A DNA stretch of 64,000 nucleotides, taken from Platerodrilus igneus (Eukaryota > Arthropoda > Insecta > Coleoptera > Lycidae). The stretch lies in contig JARFIW010001176.1 in the NCBI GenBank assembly GCA_036346225.1, forward strand, positions 1,935,884 through 1,999,883, read 5' to 3'. Under the pieces are notes generated by a model. The model did not search any database and was not told where the DNA came from. It saw only the letters and a list, made by a program, of their open reading frames with translations. The translations under genes and the position numbers were made by a program. This document shows positions 20,591 through 31,627 of this stretch, in pieces (the stretch's first letter is position 1; every line of letters begins with the position of its first letter).

Positions 20591-21180
20591 GCGGTTGTAA
20601 TAACAACGATTTTATATCTACAGACGAGAGTGTTGTTTTGTTCTTCGTTTCTATATGTGAATTGCGTTAAAAGTGCTGCACGACACGACTCGATTTTAGT
20701 TGTTTTTCTTGTGAAGTAAAAGTTGTTTTTTTAACTGTAGAGCAGTGTAGTTCTGATGACCTTTGAAGGAGGTAGGCTTTTATATGTAACATGTTGGATT
20801 GACAAGAAGTGCGGTTGTAAGAACAACGAGTTGTTATGAACAGATGCGTAGTCGGTTTTTGTTCTTGGTTCCGGTATATTAAGTACTTTGAGTGATACGC
20901 GTTGCTTTGCTGATTGTGTCTTAAGTTGTTTTTCGTGTAAAATAAAAGGTTTACGGAACATTGACTTAGTGATTACGCGTTGCACGACAAATTGTTTTTG
21001 TTGCTTTTCTGTTAGAAATAAAAGTTGTAGAACTTGGAAAACCCGACCGCACGTGGTTGTTTTACGGAAGATTGATTTAGTGATACCGTCGCTTTACTAA
21101 TTGTGTTTTTGTGGATTTGTCTTGCTATATTTGAACTGTGTGCGATCTAGTTTTCGTGGCCTCCTTTTCTTATCAGAGTA
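20590..21180 (+). repeat. Degenerate tandem repeats, about 110 and 220 bp
   Basis: GCGGTTGTAAKAACAACGA occurs at 20592 and 20811. TTTACGGAASATTGAYTTAGTGAT occurs at 20949 and 21061, about 112 bp apart. Variants of GCGTTGC...GATTGTGT and TTGTTTTTCKTGTRAARTAAAAG recur at 20700, 20930 and 21010. No coding frame. It may be the untranslated leader of an LTR element or a decayed satellite. Confidence 0.55.
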
Positions 21181-21227
21181 GTGCATACTTTGGTTTATTC
21201 AAACACAGTTTTAAAACTTGAGTGTTT

Positions 21228-21650
21228 CTAAAAATGGTGATACAGTTGTAGCAGGTTTAGTAGAAAAAAAAGAGGTTGCTTCTTAGGAACAGGTATCTCA
21301 TTCACTTGTAAAGACAGTTGGTACTGTAGTTCCTGAATTTTCTAACCCCAACGAATCTAAAATAGATCTTTGTTTGCGCGAATTTGGTTATGCAAAAGTA
21401 TTAGCTTTTCCTTTGTTACCATGGGTAGCAAATAAAACGCTTCACGTTACTATTAGTTTAATGCATTACGTCGTGCCTTGAAAGCCCGTGACTCTAAATT
21501 TTTATTACTATTTTTCTTTACAATTTGTGTTACAAAATCTTTCAAAATTATTGTCTCAGGAAATAGAGTTAACAAGAGATTTATCGATGTTACGTAGTTC
21601 CACCAGCAGGATAATGTCTGCTGCTAACACCAGTGAAATACGTAGGCGTG
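21228..21650 (+). pseudogene. Unrecognised broken open frame, about 140 codons
   Basis: The plus frame reads GDTVVAGLVEKKEVAS, stop, VKTVGTVVPEFSNPNESKID, LREFGYAKVLAFPLLPWV, stop, and LLSQEIELTRDLSMLRSS, ending in TGA near 21650. Only two stops in about 140 codons. I recognise no family. It sits between the tandem repeats (20590-21180) and the splice-site array (22141-22231), so it may be a gag-like fragment of the same unidentified element. Confidence 0.35.
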
Positions 21651-22320
21651 ATTAGTGTAAAGTGTGAGAAATTCCATCCACACCCTCACAGTCAAGGGTG
21701 CAGTGCTTCGTTAGTGCAGGACATCGGGAATCCCACATTCAATTGCGAGGAAGCGTTGCTGAAGGACTGTTTGTAAGTTGAACTGTTTTCTACTTGTTTT
21801 TACTTTAAATACCTGTCCGTTGCTTTGCCATACCTTTGGCGTTCTGATACCTTTTACCATAGACTTGCATGCTATTTTAAATAAAAAGAAAAATCAATAC
21901 TACTGGACTACTCATATTAATTGTGTTTACCTATTTATATTTTGTTAAAATTTTGTCTGCTTTATGTCTAATTGGTGTGTGAGGAAACGTTTCTGCTACT
22001 CCCCAATATTACCTCACGTTGTACTAAAGATTTGTTATATTGCTTTGAACGTTGTTATATTATATAGATTATCCCAACAGTTTTTTTTATTCTACAAAGT
22101 ACTGAACAATTTATACTTGATCCGTATGCTATGCTTTTTCTTTGTTTCAGGTTTGCAGGACTAATTTGTTTTTTTTCCAGGTTTACTATTCTAATTTTTC
22201 TATTGCAGGTACTGTTACTAATTCCTTACAGCCGCGTACCTTATAGGTTGGTCTGCTTTCTACACCCCTCCCCCCTCCCTACTCTCCGACTGAGCCCGGT
22301 CCTTTCTTTGTTTTTCTTTG
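21650..22320. other. No gene; contains an array of splice-acceptor-like units
   Basis: Outside the array at 22141-22231 this stretch shows only a donor-like TTT|GTAAGT at 21769-21777 and a pyrimidine tract (about 22262-22280). The small open frames are not convincing. Confidence 0.4.
22141..22231 (+). repeat. Three tandem 3' splice-site-like units
   Basis: Units of about 27-30 bp, each with a CTAAT branch-point-like box (22161, 22191, 22218), a T/C-rich run and CAG (ends at 22180, 22208, 22231). A further acceptor TTTGTTTCAG ends at 22150. Similar arrays arise from slippage, but every unit keeps the order branch box, pyrimidine run, AG. Confidence 0.55.
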
Positions 22321-22322
22321 TG

Positions 22323-22490
22323 TTACGTACGGCCACGAGCCAACGTAGCATAAATCTGACGAACCAACGTGGCTGCCCCGATAATAACGTCACATAAATT
22401 TTTGGCGCCCAACGAGGCTGCCACGAAAAAAAAACGTCACAAAAATTTGGCACCCAACGTGGCTGCCACGAAAAAAAACGTAGCATATTG
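22323..22490. repeat. About 45-bp tandem repeat with CCAACGTGGCTGCC core
   Basis: Three and a half units of the form AACGTCACAAAAATT...GGCRCCCAACGWGGCTGCCACG followed by an A-run. Two of them contain TTGGCGCCCAACG or TTGGCACCCAACG, which resembles a retroviral-type primer-binding site (TGGCGCCC). No LTR end sits directly next to them, so the resemblance may be accidental. Confidence 0.65.
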
Positions 22491-22499
22491 ATAACTACT

Positions 22500-22895
22500 T
22501 TTATGAATGTCCTTGCAATTTTGTAGAAAAATTAACTGCTTCTAGTAGGAACTATTCTTCCATAAAACACTGCACTTAAAAACACTAATATCACCAGATA
22601 ACCCAGTAGATTAGTATTCAGATGGTATAAATAAAACTGTAGAACTTGCAGTTTAACTCTAAGAATTAATTTAAAATGCACAGAGCACATGCAAACATGT
22701 AACATCTGTAAATCCTAAATATAAATACACAAACGCGAAGAATCCAAGAAAACCAAATAATTCCTATTTTATGTGATTGAGCGACAACAAGTGCGTGTGT
22801 GTAAATTATTCTTTATGGCTACATTATCAATTAATTCATAGAATAATAAGCACCGTTGTAAAGAAACAAGAATTTGCACAAGCAGTAGAGTAGTG
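22500..22895. other. Nothing recognised
   Basis: AT-rich, all frames closed by many stops. No repeats of note. Confidence 0.4.
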
Positions 22896-23395
22896 GAAAA
22901 GTAGCGAAGAGGTAAGTGATGAAATCAAAAATAACATTGAAAGCCATATGAATAGTATACCATGCATTGAAAGCCATTATTGTCGATCACATTCGAGTAG
23001 ACAAAATATCGACGGAAGTAAGACTGTAGCAGACCTACACAGAGATTACACTAGATTATGCACAGAGCAAAACTTACAATCTGGCAACTACTAAATGTAC
23101 ATCAAAATTTTTAACGAGGAGTTTATCTTTCCATCTGCCAAAAAAAAGATCAGTGTGAACTGTGCCTACAATATAAAAATTCTAACGACATTCAGAAACA
23201 GGAATTGCTAGAGAAGTATAGCAAACATATTACAGAGAAGGATTTAAGTAGAAAAGAAAAAGAGAACGATAAAAATAGTGATAGTAGTTCAAAAACAAAA
23301 ATCTTTAATTTACAAGCAATATTACCATGCTCAACAGGCAAAGCTTCATCGTTTTATTACGTTGCAAGAGTTCGTTTTCCTCTGCTAAATTAACG
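22895..23395 (+). pseudogene. Dispersed gene, central part
   Basis: Plus-strand pieces read EEVSDEIKNNIESHMNSIP, CIESHYCRSHSSRQNIDGSK, ADLHRDYTRLCTEQN, FNEEFIFPSAKKK, then in the next frames CELCLQYKNS-like, LLEKYSKHITEKDLSRKEKE and IFNLQAILPCSTGKASSFYY. These follow in order the conserved central blocks of the insect family whose Cys domain lies at 15240-15350: MESHYCR, FN-E-F--P-KD-C--C, and (F)DLQA-L--P-G-ASSFYY, where the last block carries the first acidic residue of an RNase-H-like fold (here N in place of D). Several frameshifts. The family is not assigned to a named superfamily by me. Confidence 0.6.
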
Positions 23396-24251
23396 CATAA
23401 AAAATATGTGTTGTGTTATAAAATTTTTAAATTTACTTTCATAATTTAATATAAATCATACTACTACAATTAATACAAAATTAAAAACAAAGTATCAATT
23501 TCGAAACACCCCAATTATTGTCCTTCCTTATTTTTAATCATATAGTAAATAAAGCGCATAGTTATAAATGTCCAGTTTATATTGTAAAATTTCTACAACG
23601 TATCTCCAAGGTGATATCGTATAGCATGTTTGTGTGCACCTGCTTGCTAAGGTTGTTGTCAACGAGTCGAGCAGTCAGCTTTTGATTCTTACAACATCAA
23701 TATGGTGAAGTTCATATCTAAAGCTGACTTGCAAGTCGCAATTTAGTTACGATAAATCTATCGATCCGATTGCTTGAAACTCATCATGGTTTGTATTTTC
23801 TATATTCAAATAATTTAAACTCATTGTACTTGGTTTTCCTTAGCGCAATACTAAAACTAACGTACGAAAGAACTGATGTACAAAAATAAATTAAAGCAAC
23901 ACTAAAATACGGAAGATATAACGTTTAATAACTGAAGCAAAAATGGTCAATCTAGGCTGTTAAATTTTTACTGCGTCTAAGATATATTCGTTCCTTAAAT
24001 TTCATCATGGAAATTTTGTTATAATTGAGAAGCATTAGTTAGAGCTGTCTAATGGTTGTAGGAAGTTAATGTAATTGCATATAAAGCGCATACGCATTGG
24101 AAACTTACAATGTGGTTCTAGTTTAAGAGGCTTTATTATAACGATAAGGCAACTGCTTTTTTATGTGTTTGTTAAATGCTGGAAGTCCACGTGTGGTTTG
24201 AACTTGTTTGTTAGATGGTGCAAGCTGCCAAGCCTGAGGTCAAGGTGGTAA
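23396..24251. other. Mostly empty; possible 33-bp mini-exon at 24214-24246
   Basis: TTGTTTGTTAG|ATGGTGCAAGCTGCC... reads MVQAAKPEVKV and is followed by the donor-like GTG|GTAAGTGATA, where the hAT target site lies. Another ATG with good context (AATATGGTGAAG) is at 23702. These may be remains of a different host transcript, but no further exons were recognised. Confidence 0.3.
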
Positions 24252-24259
24252 GTGATATC
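24252..24259. repeat. hAT target duplication, left copy (GTGATATC)
   Basis: The same eight bases stand at 27092-27099 on the other side of the element. Confidence 0.92.
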
Positions 24260-27091
24260 CAGTGGCGTGCATGTAATATAGGCAAAAAGGCAATGCCTAC
24301 CCTAGAAAAAGTACGAATTTATATGTATATTTTATATTTTTAATTTAATTTAATTTAAATATATTTGAATTTTTAGTAATGAGTATTTATACTAATTTTA
24401 ATGCTTCTATTAACAAATTAATTTATTACAAATATTATTGTCAATATTCCGCCAAAATGAAAAGGCAAGCGCGCCCTGAATAATCGAATAACTACATGCA
24501 CAAGATATTATGAATGATGGAGCGTGTAGGTATACCGCATGAAATCCGTGAAGCCACAATCAGATGATCCTATACATTCTTACGGGCGTTCATAGGTAGT
24601 GCTTTACTGCTTTTAATAAGAAGCGGAATCGTAAAGCTTGGTCGGGCATTATCATTTACCTTCGATCGCGATAGTTGCAGACTGGTAACAGCTTGATCAG
24701 TCTTAGCGCGTCCACGTTGTATTTACTTCATCAATAAAACAAATATTACATGCATAGTAAAGTATAATGAATGCTTCTGTGACATTTGTTTGTGAGTGTA
24801 GTGCAGATATGAATTGCATTCAAAGACTAAAAACGAATACGTTTAATACTAAAACGTATAACGAAAAACAAGTAGTAATTGAAATCGGACGAGCTATTCC
24901 ATCTTTAAAATTACAACAAAAGAAAAAGAATGCTTTAAGATATTTCAACAGTAAGTTTTATGATAACTATAAGTGGCTTTGCGGTTGTGTACATGATAAT
25001 AAAATGTACTGCTAGCCGTCTCTACTATTTTCGAAAGATAAAACTGTTTGGAGCAAGTCCGGTTACACAGACTTAAACAATTTTTCAAATACGTCAAAAA
25101 AACATGACCAATCAACCAGTCATTTAAATTCTGCCCTTGCTTTGCACAGTTTTGGCAAATCTCGAATAGAAGTTAGCATTTCGCGTCAGTTTCGAGAAGA
25201 AATTGAAAGACATAATGCAAAAGTAGATCGGAATCGAAGTATAATGCGTAGGCTTATAGACATTATGTGTTTTTTAGCAAAATAGGAGTTGCCGTTTCGT
25301 GGACATGTGGAATCCCCCGGATCGTCAAATCGTGGGAATTTCATTGTTTGTGTTCAATTATTGCTAACTATGATGGCATTTTAGAAGATCATTTACAATT
25401 AGTAAATCAAAATGACAACAGATCCGTATTTAGTGGCCTATCAAACAGAATACAAAACGATCTTATATCTAGTATAGCTGCTGTAATTCTAAAAAAAAAT
25501 CATTCTGAAATTGAACTAAGTGACTTTGTTGCTATAATGATCGATGAATCTCCAGACCTCAGTGGGAAAGAACAACTTTGCGTTATTTTAAGATACTTTA
25601 ATGCATGTAATGATATTGTTGACCGCTTCCTGGGATTTGTTGATGTCAGCTCCAATCGAACTGCAGCTGTGCTATCAAAACTCGTTATTGACACATTAAA
25701 TGATTATAAATGTACACAAAAATTGATTGCACAAACTTATGGCGGAGCTGCTGTTTTATCGTCAGAGAAAAATGGTGTTCAAAAATAAGTGTGTCAAACA
25801 TGTCCTGATGCGTTGTATGTTTGATGCAATGCCCATATTTTAAATTTACTTCTATCAAAATCCAACGAGAAAATTGTAGAAACTAAACACTTTTTTTCAA
25901 CTGTTAAGAACTTAGCAACATTTTTTCATACCAGCACCAAGCATACAGACTTTTATAATCAATTTTGTTCAAAAAAGTTACCACGTGTTGTACAAACTAG
26001 GTGGGTTTATAATTCGAGAACCATTAATGTAATTTTTAGTGAACACAAAAATCTGACTGAACTCTTCACTGAAATTACCAAATCCGATCAACTGGGATTC
26101 TTCAGAAACGCTTTCTGCAGCTAGAATGTATGAATTTATTTTAAGCGACTTTGAATTGAATTATTTTTTAGTAATATTTAATAGAATTTTTATACAGACT
26201 GATGTGCTTTTTAACATAATACATTCAAAAGTTGTAGATATTGGGTATTGTCTTAAAAAAATTGAAGAGTTTAAACTTTTTGTTGAAATGTTCTATACTG
26301 AAAGTGATGTAATTTACGAAAAAACTTTAACTTTTTGTGGAGAACCAAGAAGAAGACGAAACATAAGTGATATAAAACTTTACTACAGACGCATCTTTCG
26401 TGAAATAGTGGATAATATCAAAAGTGAAATTTCTGATCACTATTCAGAAATTACTAAACTACATTTTTTTCGTCTTTTGGATCACGATTCTTTTTCTAGT
26501 TATAACTCTGAATTCCCAGAAAAGCTCTTTTCAGAATTAAAAACAAGATACAATAAAAGATTTGAATTTGACTGCCTTAAAAACGAGTTGATTTGTTTGT
26601 ACTCCTCATCGGAATTTGCAGGTCTTAATTCGTACGAAATCATCCGATTCTGCGAAGAAAAAAATATGTGTCATGTATTTCTCCAACTAATGGCATTGGC
26701 CAAATTGATTGTAACAATTCCGGCAAGTAGCGCATCTGTGGAACGATCGTTTTCTGGCCTAAAACGGATTCATACTTACTTGCGTAATACTCAGGGACAA
26801 GAGCGGTTAAATAACTTAGCCATTGTTTCTCTTGAAAAGGACCTAGTGCAAGAACTAAAACGAACTTCTAGTTTCTATGACAATGTATTGAGTGAATTTT
26901 TAAAGAAAGACCGCCGAATTGACTTAATTTACAAAAAATTGTTAGTGATACATATAATCTGTGGTACTAGACGTATTACAAGTCAAATTTACATTTAGTT
27001 ACTTAAATTGTAGAACTTATTTACACCTGCGGTAAGTTTTTTGTTTTTAATTTTTTGCCTACCCTGCATTAACAATCACTGCACGCAACTG
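24260..27091 (+). mobile_element. hAT DNA transposon (2832 bp)
   Basis: The ends are CAGTGGCGTGCATG at the left and CTGCACGCAACTG at the right, imperfect inverted repeats of about 14 bp that start CAGTGGCG, as common for hAT elements of animals. An 8-bp target duplication (GTGATATC) is perfect. The transposase lies on the plus strand. A GGCAATGCCTACCC box near the left end has a partner TTTTGCCTACCCTGCATT near the right end. Confidence 0.95.
24767..26998 (+). pseudogene. hAT transposase with DUF4371-like domain
   Basis: The ATG at 24767 opens a frame with a TTF-type zinc finger end (YKWLCGCVHDNKMYC), a TAG where the family has Trp (25013), then SKDKTVWSKSGYTDL, SISRQFREEIERHN, RLIDIMCFLAK, another TAG (usually Gln) and a frameshift. 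The DUF4371-like core follows (25267-25788): RIQNDLISSIAAVIL, FVAIMIDESPDLSGKEQL (first catalytic acids), DRFLGFVDVSSNRTA, KLIAQTYGGAAVLSSE. 26126-26998 ends with IPASSASVERSFSGLKRI and LNNLAIVSLEKDL, the hAT dimerisation domain. ZMYM1-like family. About four stops or shifts; inactive. Confidence 0.88.
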
Positions 27092-27099
27092 GTGATATC

Positions 27100-27690
27100 C
27101 ATTAGTGAAGCAATCATCTGTTTGACGTCATGTATAAATCTAACCTTGGTAGTTTGAACCCATAGAACTTAACATCTTTGTGATAATGTTTAACTATGAA
27201 TTTAAATTTTTAAACGTTGCTTCTTATCAAAATTTATGCTTTATAAAATTGTCTATGTAACTAAAGTTTTATGAGTTTGCATTACGAATAATACAATCAT
27301 GCACTTGTTTACACACGATAACTATTTATGAAATTTAACTTTACTAATTTGAAAGATCTTATTACCAACTTATTTTTATTGTATGTTAGTCATTTTATCA
27401 GTACTGAAAAGATGACATAGAAAATCTCATAATCATGTTAATGACATTTTTAGTGCCTATTTGCTTTAGAGGCTTTTTCTTTTTTATTTAAATTGTCCAA
27501 GAGTAATAATAAATATAAAAATAAATTGAATATTCAGAAACTAATAATAATTATCTGTCAAAATAATTCAGAAATAATTTTCAGTTAATATATGTGTACT
27601 TACTTAAGTCTTAATTTCTTTATAAATTTAAACAAGGTTAATTACATTCGTGGAAGCACTTAAGCAAACGTGTCAAAACTAAATGTGTTC
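27100..27690. other. Nothing recognised
   Basis: AT-rich flank of the hAT, no open frame. It may have been intron or spacer between the central and C-terminal parts of the dispersed gene. Confidence 0.4.
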
Positions 27691-28400
27691 AACTTCGCCT
27701 TACACAATGTTAAAAGTCAGGAAGGCGCGTGCTTTTTGTGGGATGAAGGTGACACTCGCAGAGGAGCCAGTGAAATAGACACTCTTTCAAAATTGCATTT
27801 TACTCGGACAATTGTGCAGGGCAAAATAAGAATAAGTTTGTTATAGATCTGTACATGCACGTGCTGTTTTCATTAAAGATGAAATCTATCACTCATAAGT
27901 TTTTCATAATCGGCCATTCACAGAATGAGGGTGATAGCATGCACGCACTAATCGAGAAGCAAGTAAGATAATTCAAAAGAACTCACTCAATTTTCTCTCC
28001 AGATCAATATGTCTGCATAATTAGAAGTTAAAAGAATGGTAAGTCTTATAAAGTATCTGAACTATGCCATAGACATTCTTGATCTGAAAGCTCTTGCAGC
28101 AGACCTGTTCATCACCCTACCTAAAAATATTAAGTTGTCCAAGATACGAGTATTTATGCTGAAGAAAAGTAATCCTGGTACGCTTTTTTTACAAAACATC
28201 GTTTGCTCAAATTGATTTATTTTAATGAGGCACAGGTTTTAAATTCTAGGAGAAAGATCAATGTAGAGACAGTTTTGTTTAAAAATGCATTTACAAAAAA
28301 GCCTAATATTACTGAAGCTAAAAAAAGGTTCGACTTTCTTATTTAAAAAAGAACATTGTGTACCAATGTATTACTTGGACTTTTAGCAAAACCTATATAT
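27690..28400 (+). pseudogene. Dispersed gene, C-terminal part with RNase-H-like motifs
   Basis: Plus-strand pieces: LNVFNFALHNVKSQEGACFL, WDEGDTRRGASEIDTLSKL, then after a small deletion NCAGQNKNKFVIDLYMHVL, SITHKFFIIGHSQNEGDSMH, ALIEKQV, SIFSPDQYVCIIRS, KSYKVSELCH, and lastly AKKRF...KKEHCVPMYYLDF. The blocks (Y-LWDE--R-A-EI, C-GQN-NK, HKF---GHSQ-E-DSMH--IE, P--Y---I) match in order the C-terminal half of the same insect protein family as 14176-15357 and 22895-23395. The acidic residues in CAGQN and EGDSMH would be part of a DDE/RNase-H-like site if the fold assignment holds. Six or more stops and shifts. Confidence 0.6.
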
Positions 28401-29050
28401 TTAAAACTGTTGAAAAATTGCTTACTTAGTGATTAACTATTTTTAACCGCTTACTAGTTTTTTAGTTGAATAACCTTTTCTTTTTTAATAATTTCTGTCA
28501 GTAAGTTTGGTTTTGAAACAATAAATCAATCCAATAGTCAAATAGTAGTATTTTTTGAAGAAGATGGTTACATCCTTCAAATTCTCACGCATTATAGTTT
28601 TGGAAAAAATTTTGACATACCTATTTTAAAAAGACTGCAAATATATTTAAATAAATGAAAAAATGGCAAATTAACGTCTAATTTTAGAATATTTAATTAA
28701 AAATTATGAATAACTTTAAATTGATCTCCTGAAAACTAACTGTTTTTTGAGATGTAACCTGCTTTCTCCAGATGAACGATATGTAAAAGCATTTTCAAAC
28801 TGATGTTCTTAATAATAACCTCAGTACACGTCTGCAGTCATTAACTTTCCTCATACGACACGCACTGAATTTTTGTAGCCTCCATTTAGGTACCCATTAC
28901 TACTAGATCTTTAATCCTTTAGGTATGAAATTGATGATGGTAAGACAGAGACCACGGTAAATACTATCTGTATGTTTGTTGTGGTTTGTTTAGTATTTTT
29001 CTTAATCTTCTTTAGGAATTAAACCACTCATAGTTTTTAAAAAAATTTTA
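28400..29050. other. Nothing recognised
   Basis: AT-rich, no open frame above background. The left end of the Penelope-like copy PLE-1 begins within the last part (about 29040). Confidence 0.4.
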
Positions 29051-29107
29051 AAGTTTAAAAGAATGATTGCCTTCAATCGGTGTTACGGCCTGGGACCAAC
29101 TTATTAG
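29040..29107 (-). mobile_element. PLE-1, 3' end beyond the BEL-A insertion
   Basis: The reverse complement (GCCTTCAATCGGTGTTACGGC, CTGGGACCAACTT...) matches the end of PLE-2 at 48125-48185. It is separated from the rest of PLE-1 (43836 onward) by the whole BEL-A element. Confidence 0.75.
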
Positions 29108-29112
29108 GTAAC

Positions 29113-31425
29113 TGTATGCGCCTCTTGAAACGACAAGGGACACAAATAGAAATTGCCTGGAGTGCAGTAGGCAGTAAACCAGGGGTTGTAAGGTAGAGCA
29201 TGGATTGTATAGAGCAAAAGGAAGGAAACATAGATTTTGAATACAAAGTCACATAAATACTTAAAAGCACTTACCGAAGCACAACTTCTGGAGCACTAAC
29301 GCGGCATCTTTCAGTACTGTTTCTGGCCAGAGGTAAATAGGAACGGAGTAAGAAAATGATTATGGTAGGAAGACATTATAGAAAGTAATATTGAGAATTA
29401 ATGAAACACGTTCGCGTTCGTGGATGGTTGTTTATCGACTCTTTTAATTATGCTGTACTATAAAATTATTTTTATTTTATATTATATTTCTTTATCCTCG
29501 TGCCTATCAGCTATAAATTATACCTCCCAATTTTCTAAATCTTGATCTGATATCACAAGGTCGAGAATTTCTTCTTTTTCTTTTAAGCCCAAGGTAATGT
29601 CGGATGGTGAATGGCTTGAGACAAAGAAAAACTCTTAAGATGTAAACGGCTAGTCGAGTGTTAGCTCTGGGTAGATCATGAGCTTGGGTCATGGGTGATT
29701 AAAAGACCAAAACTATATTTAATGAGCGCCACCGTATTTTTTAATACAATAACCAACAAAATATAACTGTGCTTGTATAAGGGGAATGCGGAAACCTTAT
29801 CTTAACACCACTAACATAGCCATAAAACTTGAATTTCACTCTTTCGGACACACTTACCAAGACCTCAACCACCAGATGTCATACAGATGTCTCAGCTTTA
29901 CCTGTGAACAAACAAAAGCACAACATGGACACCATTTGTGTCCTCAAAAACATTTGCCAAAAATAGAATAATAGAATTTAGGCATCTAAAATATACTGAG
30001 GGAATTTATTTTCATTACACACACTTTCTATTCCGTGAGGACTTGCACTTTTTTAAATGTTGAATAATAAAACGTCTTTCAAAAACAAAAGGGATTCTAT
30101 TAGGATAAATTTCTGATTATATACATGTGACTGCAATATTTAAGTTTGTATCTTTCTCATAATTTTTCATAATAATGCTAATGAAGTTTTACATTCAAAA
30201 TTAAGATCTATGTGTAGATCATTTCTATAAGATTTAATTAGATAAACATATTATTTATTAGTTGTTCATAACACATAAATTTCTTTTAATCAAAGAAGTA
30301 CTTCCTTGATCATTACAACAAAAATTAATTATCAAAGAGCAGACATTTTAAAATGAAAATATTCTAATTTAATTGTAACCTACAATAAACACGCGAATTT
30401 CATATAACAATGAAAGTGCCTTTACATGACCTGAAAGTCTTTAAACATAATGTAAACTTAATCAAGACAGCATGTGGCGTCTAGATTGGAAAACGGAATC
30501 TACATATTTTTTTGGTCTGACATAGGTTGTCATTCAGAATTTCATAAAATACACTGTTTGCGTACATGTGCAAACAAACTGTAAAACAAGATACTTATTC
30601 GTTAATGTTACTGACTTCTAAAAAAACTACTTTATATTTACGTTACTCAAACAATTAATGTTGGATAATTCATAATAATTTACTATAATTTCAAAGCTAT
30701 CAAAAGTTAAAAACACTCACGTGCATCAAAAATTTACTACAGGTGCCAGACCTTGACGTCAGCTGTCGGACATTTCCATCGTAATATCCGGGTGTGATAT
30801 TAGTCATTGGTAACTTTGAAATATCGAAGTCCCATGAATGTTATTGAAGATATGTCCTTAAGATATTGCACTAAGATGAAAAATATTAGTATAATCTATT
30901 GTATTAATATATACCAACTGTCTAAAATGATGTTCAAAGGGGTTCCATATTCTCAGGCCTGTCGGGATCAACTAAAACTGCTCGGAGCGAGGCTTACCGA
31001 AAATCATGCTCACGCAACCGCTGTTAGGCTCGACCTCCAGACACCAAGAATTTATTATTCTCTACTTTTTCCTAACTTTGTTAGAAGCCATGTGTTTCGA
31101 CAGGGCCATTTCGACTTTACCTCGTCTGCAAAAGCGGCTTGCACTCTCGGACGTTGAGAATAAAGTGCCGACCGACAACTTGACAGCGCTTGGTAACGAA
31201 CTTTAGAGTATGTATATACAAGAATCTATGTGTTATTACGAATATTATATATTAATTTTTATTGGATGATAATTCACAAATTAAATACTTTAAAATACAG
31301 CTGTTTTATTTTTATTTTATTGAACTAAATGTAACTAGGAAAAAAAATACGTTACAATGCTATTCCTTATTTTTAGTCTGGCTTGATAAAGAATACCACG
31401 TTCGGAAAGCGAAATAGTGCGAACA
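29113..31425 (-). repeat. BEL-A left (3') LTR, split
   Basis: 29113-29453 and 31361-31425 match 43425-43830 with few changes (GCGCCTCTTG, TTGCCTGGAGTGCAGTAGGC and GGCTTGATAAAGAATACCA in both). Lengths 341 + 65 = 406, equal to the right LTR. Confidence 0.9.
29454..31356. mobile_element. 1903-bp solo LTR-like insertion, TG...CA ends
   Basis: The block starts TGTACTATAAAAT and ends ACGTTACA with ATGC on both sides (29450-29453, 31357-31360), so it has the TG/CA ends and 4-bp duplication of a Ty3/gypsy-like LTR. It lies in the left LTR of BEL-A. It has no recognisable protein. A small open frame (30807-31157, plus) is unremarkable. It could instead be a non-autonomous LTR element with lost interior. 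The length is long for a solo LTR. Confidence 0.65.
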
Positions 31426-31627
31426 TAACCGCACACCAAAAATGAACATTTTTTTTTAAAAAGATATATACAAACTTGAAAAGAAAATTATATTATAACT
31501 GGGCATTTCCTCCCAGTAAAGGGGCTACGGTTTACCCGCCGATACTCGGGATAAAAAAGAAACAAAATAAAACGCAAATTTTTTTTAAACTAAATCTAAG
31601 TTGGAGCAAGAAATAAGAAAAAAATTA

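Noticed and set aside
31006..31206. Small gene in the 1.9-kb insertion
   Set aside because: Overlapping frames of similar length, no motif; more likely non-coding LTR sequence.
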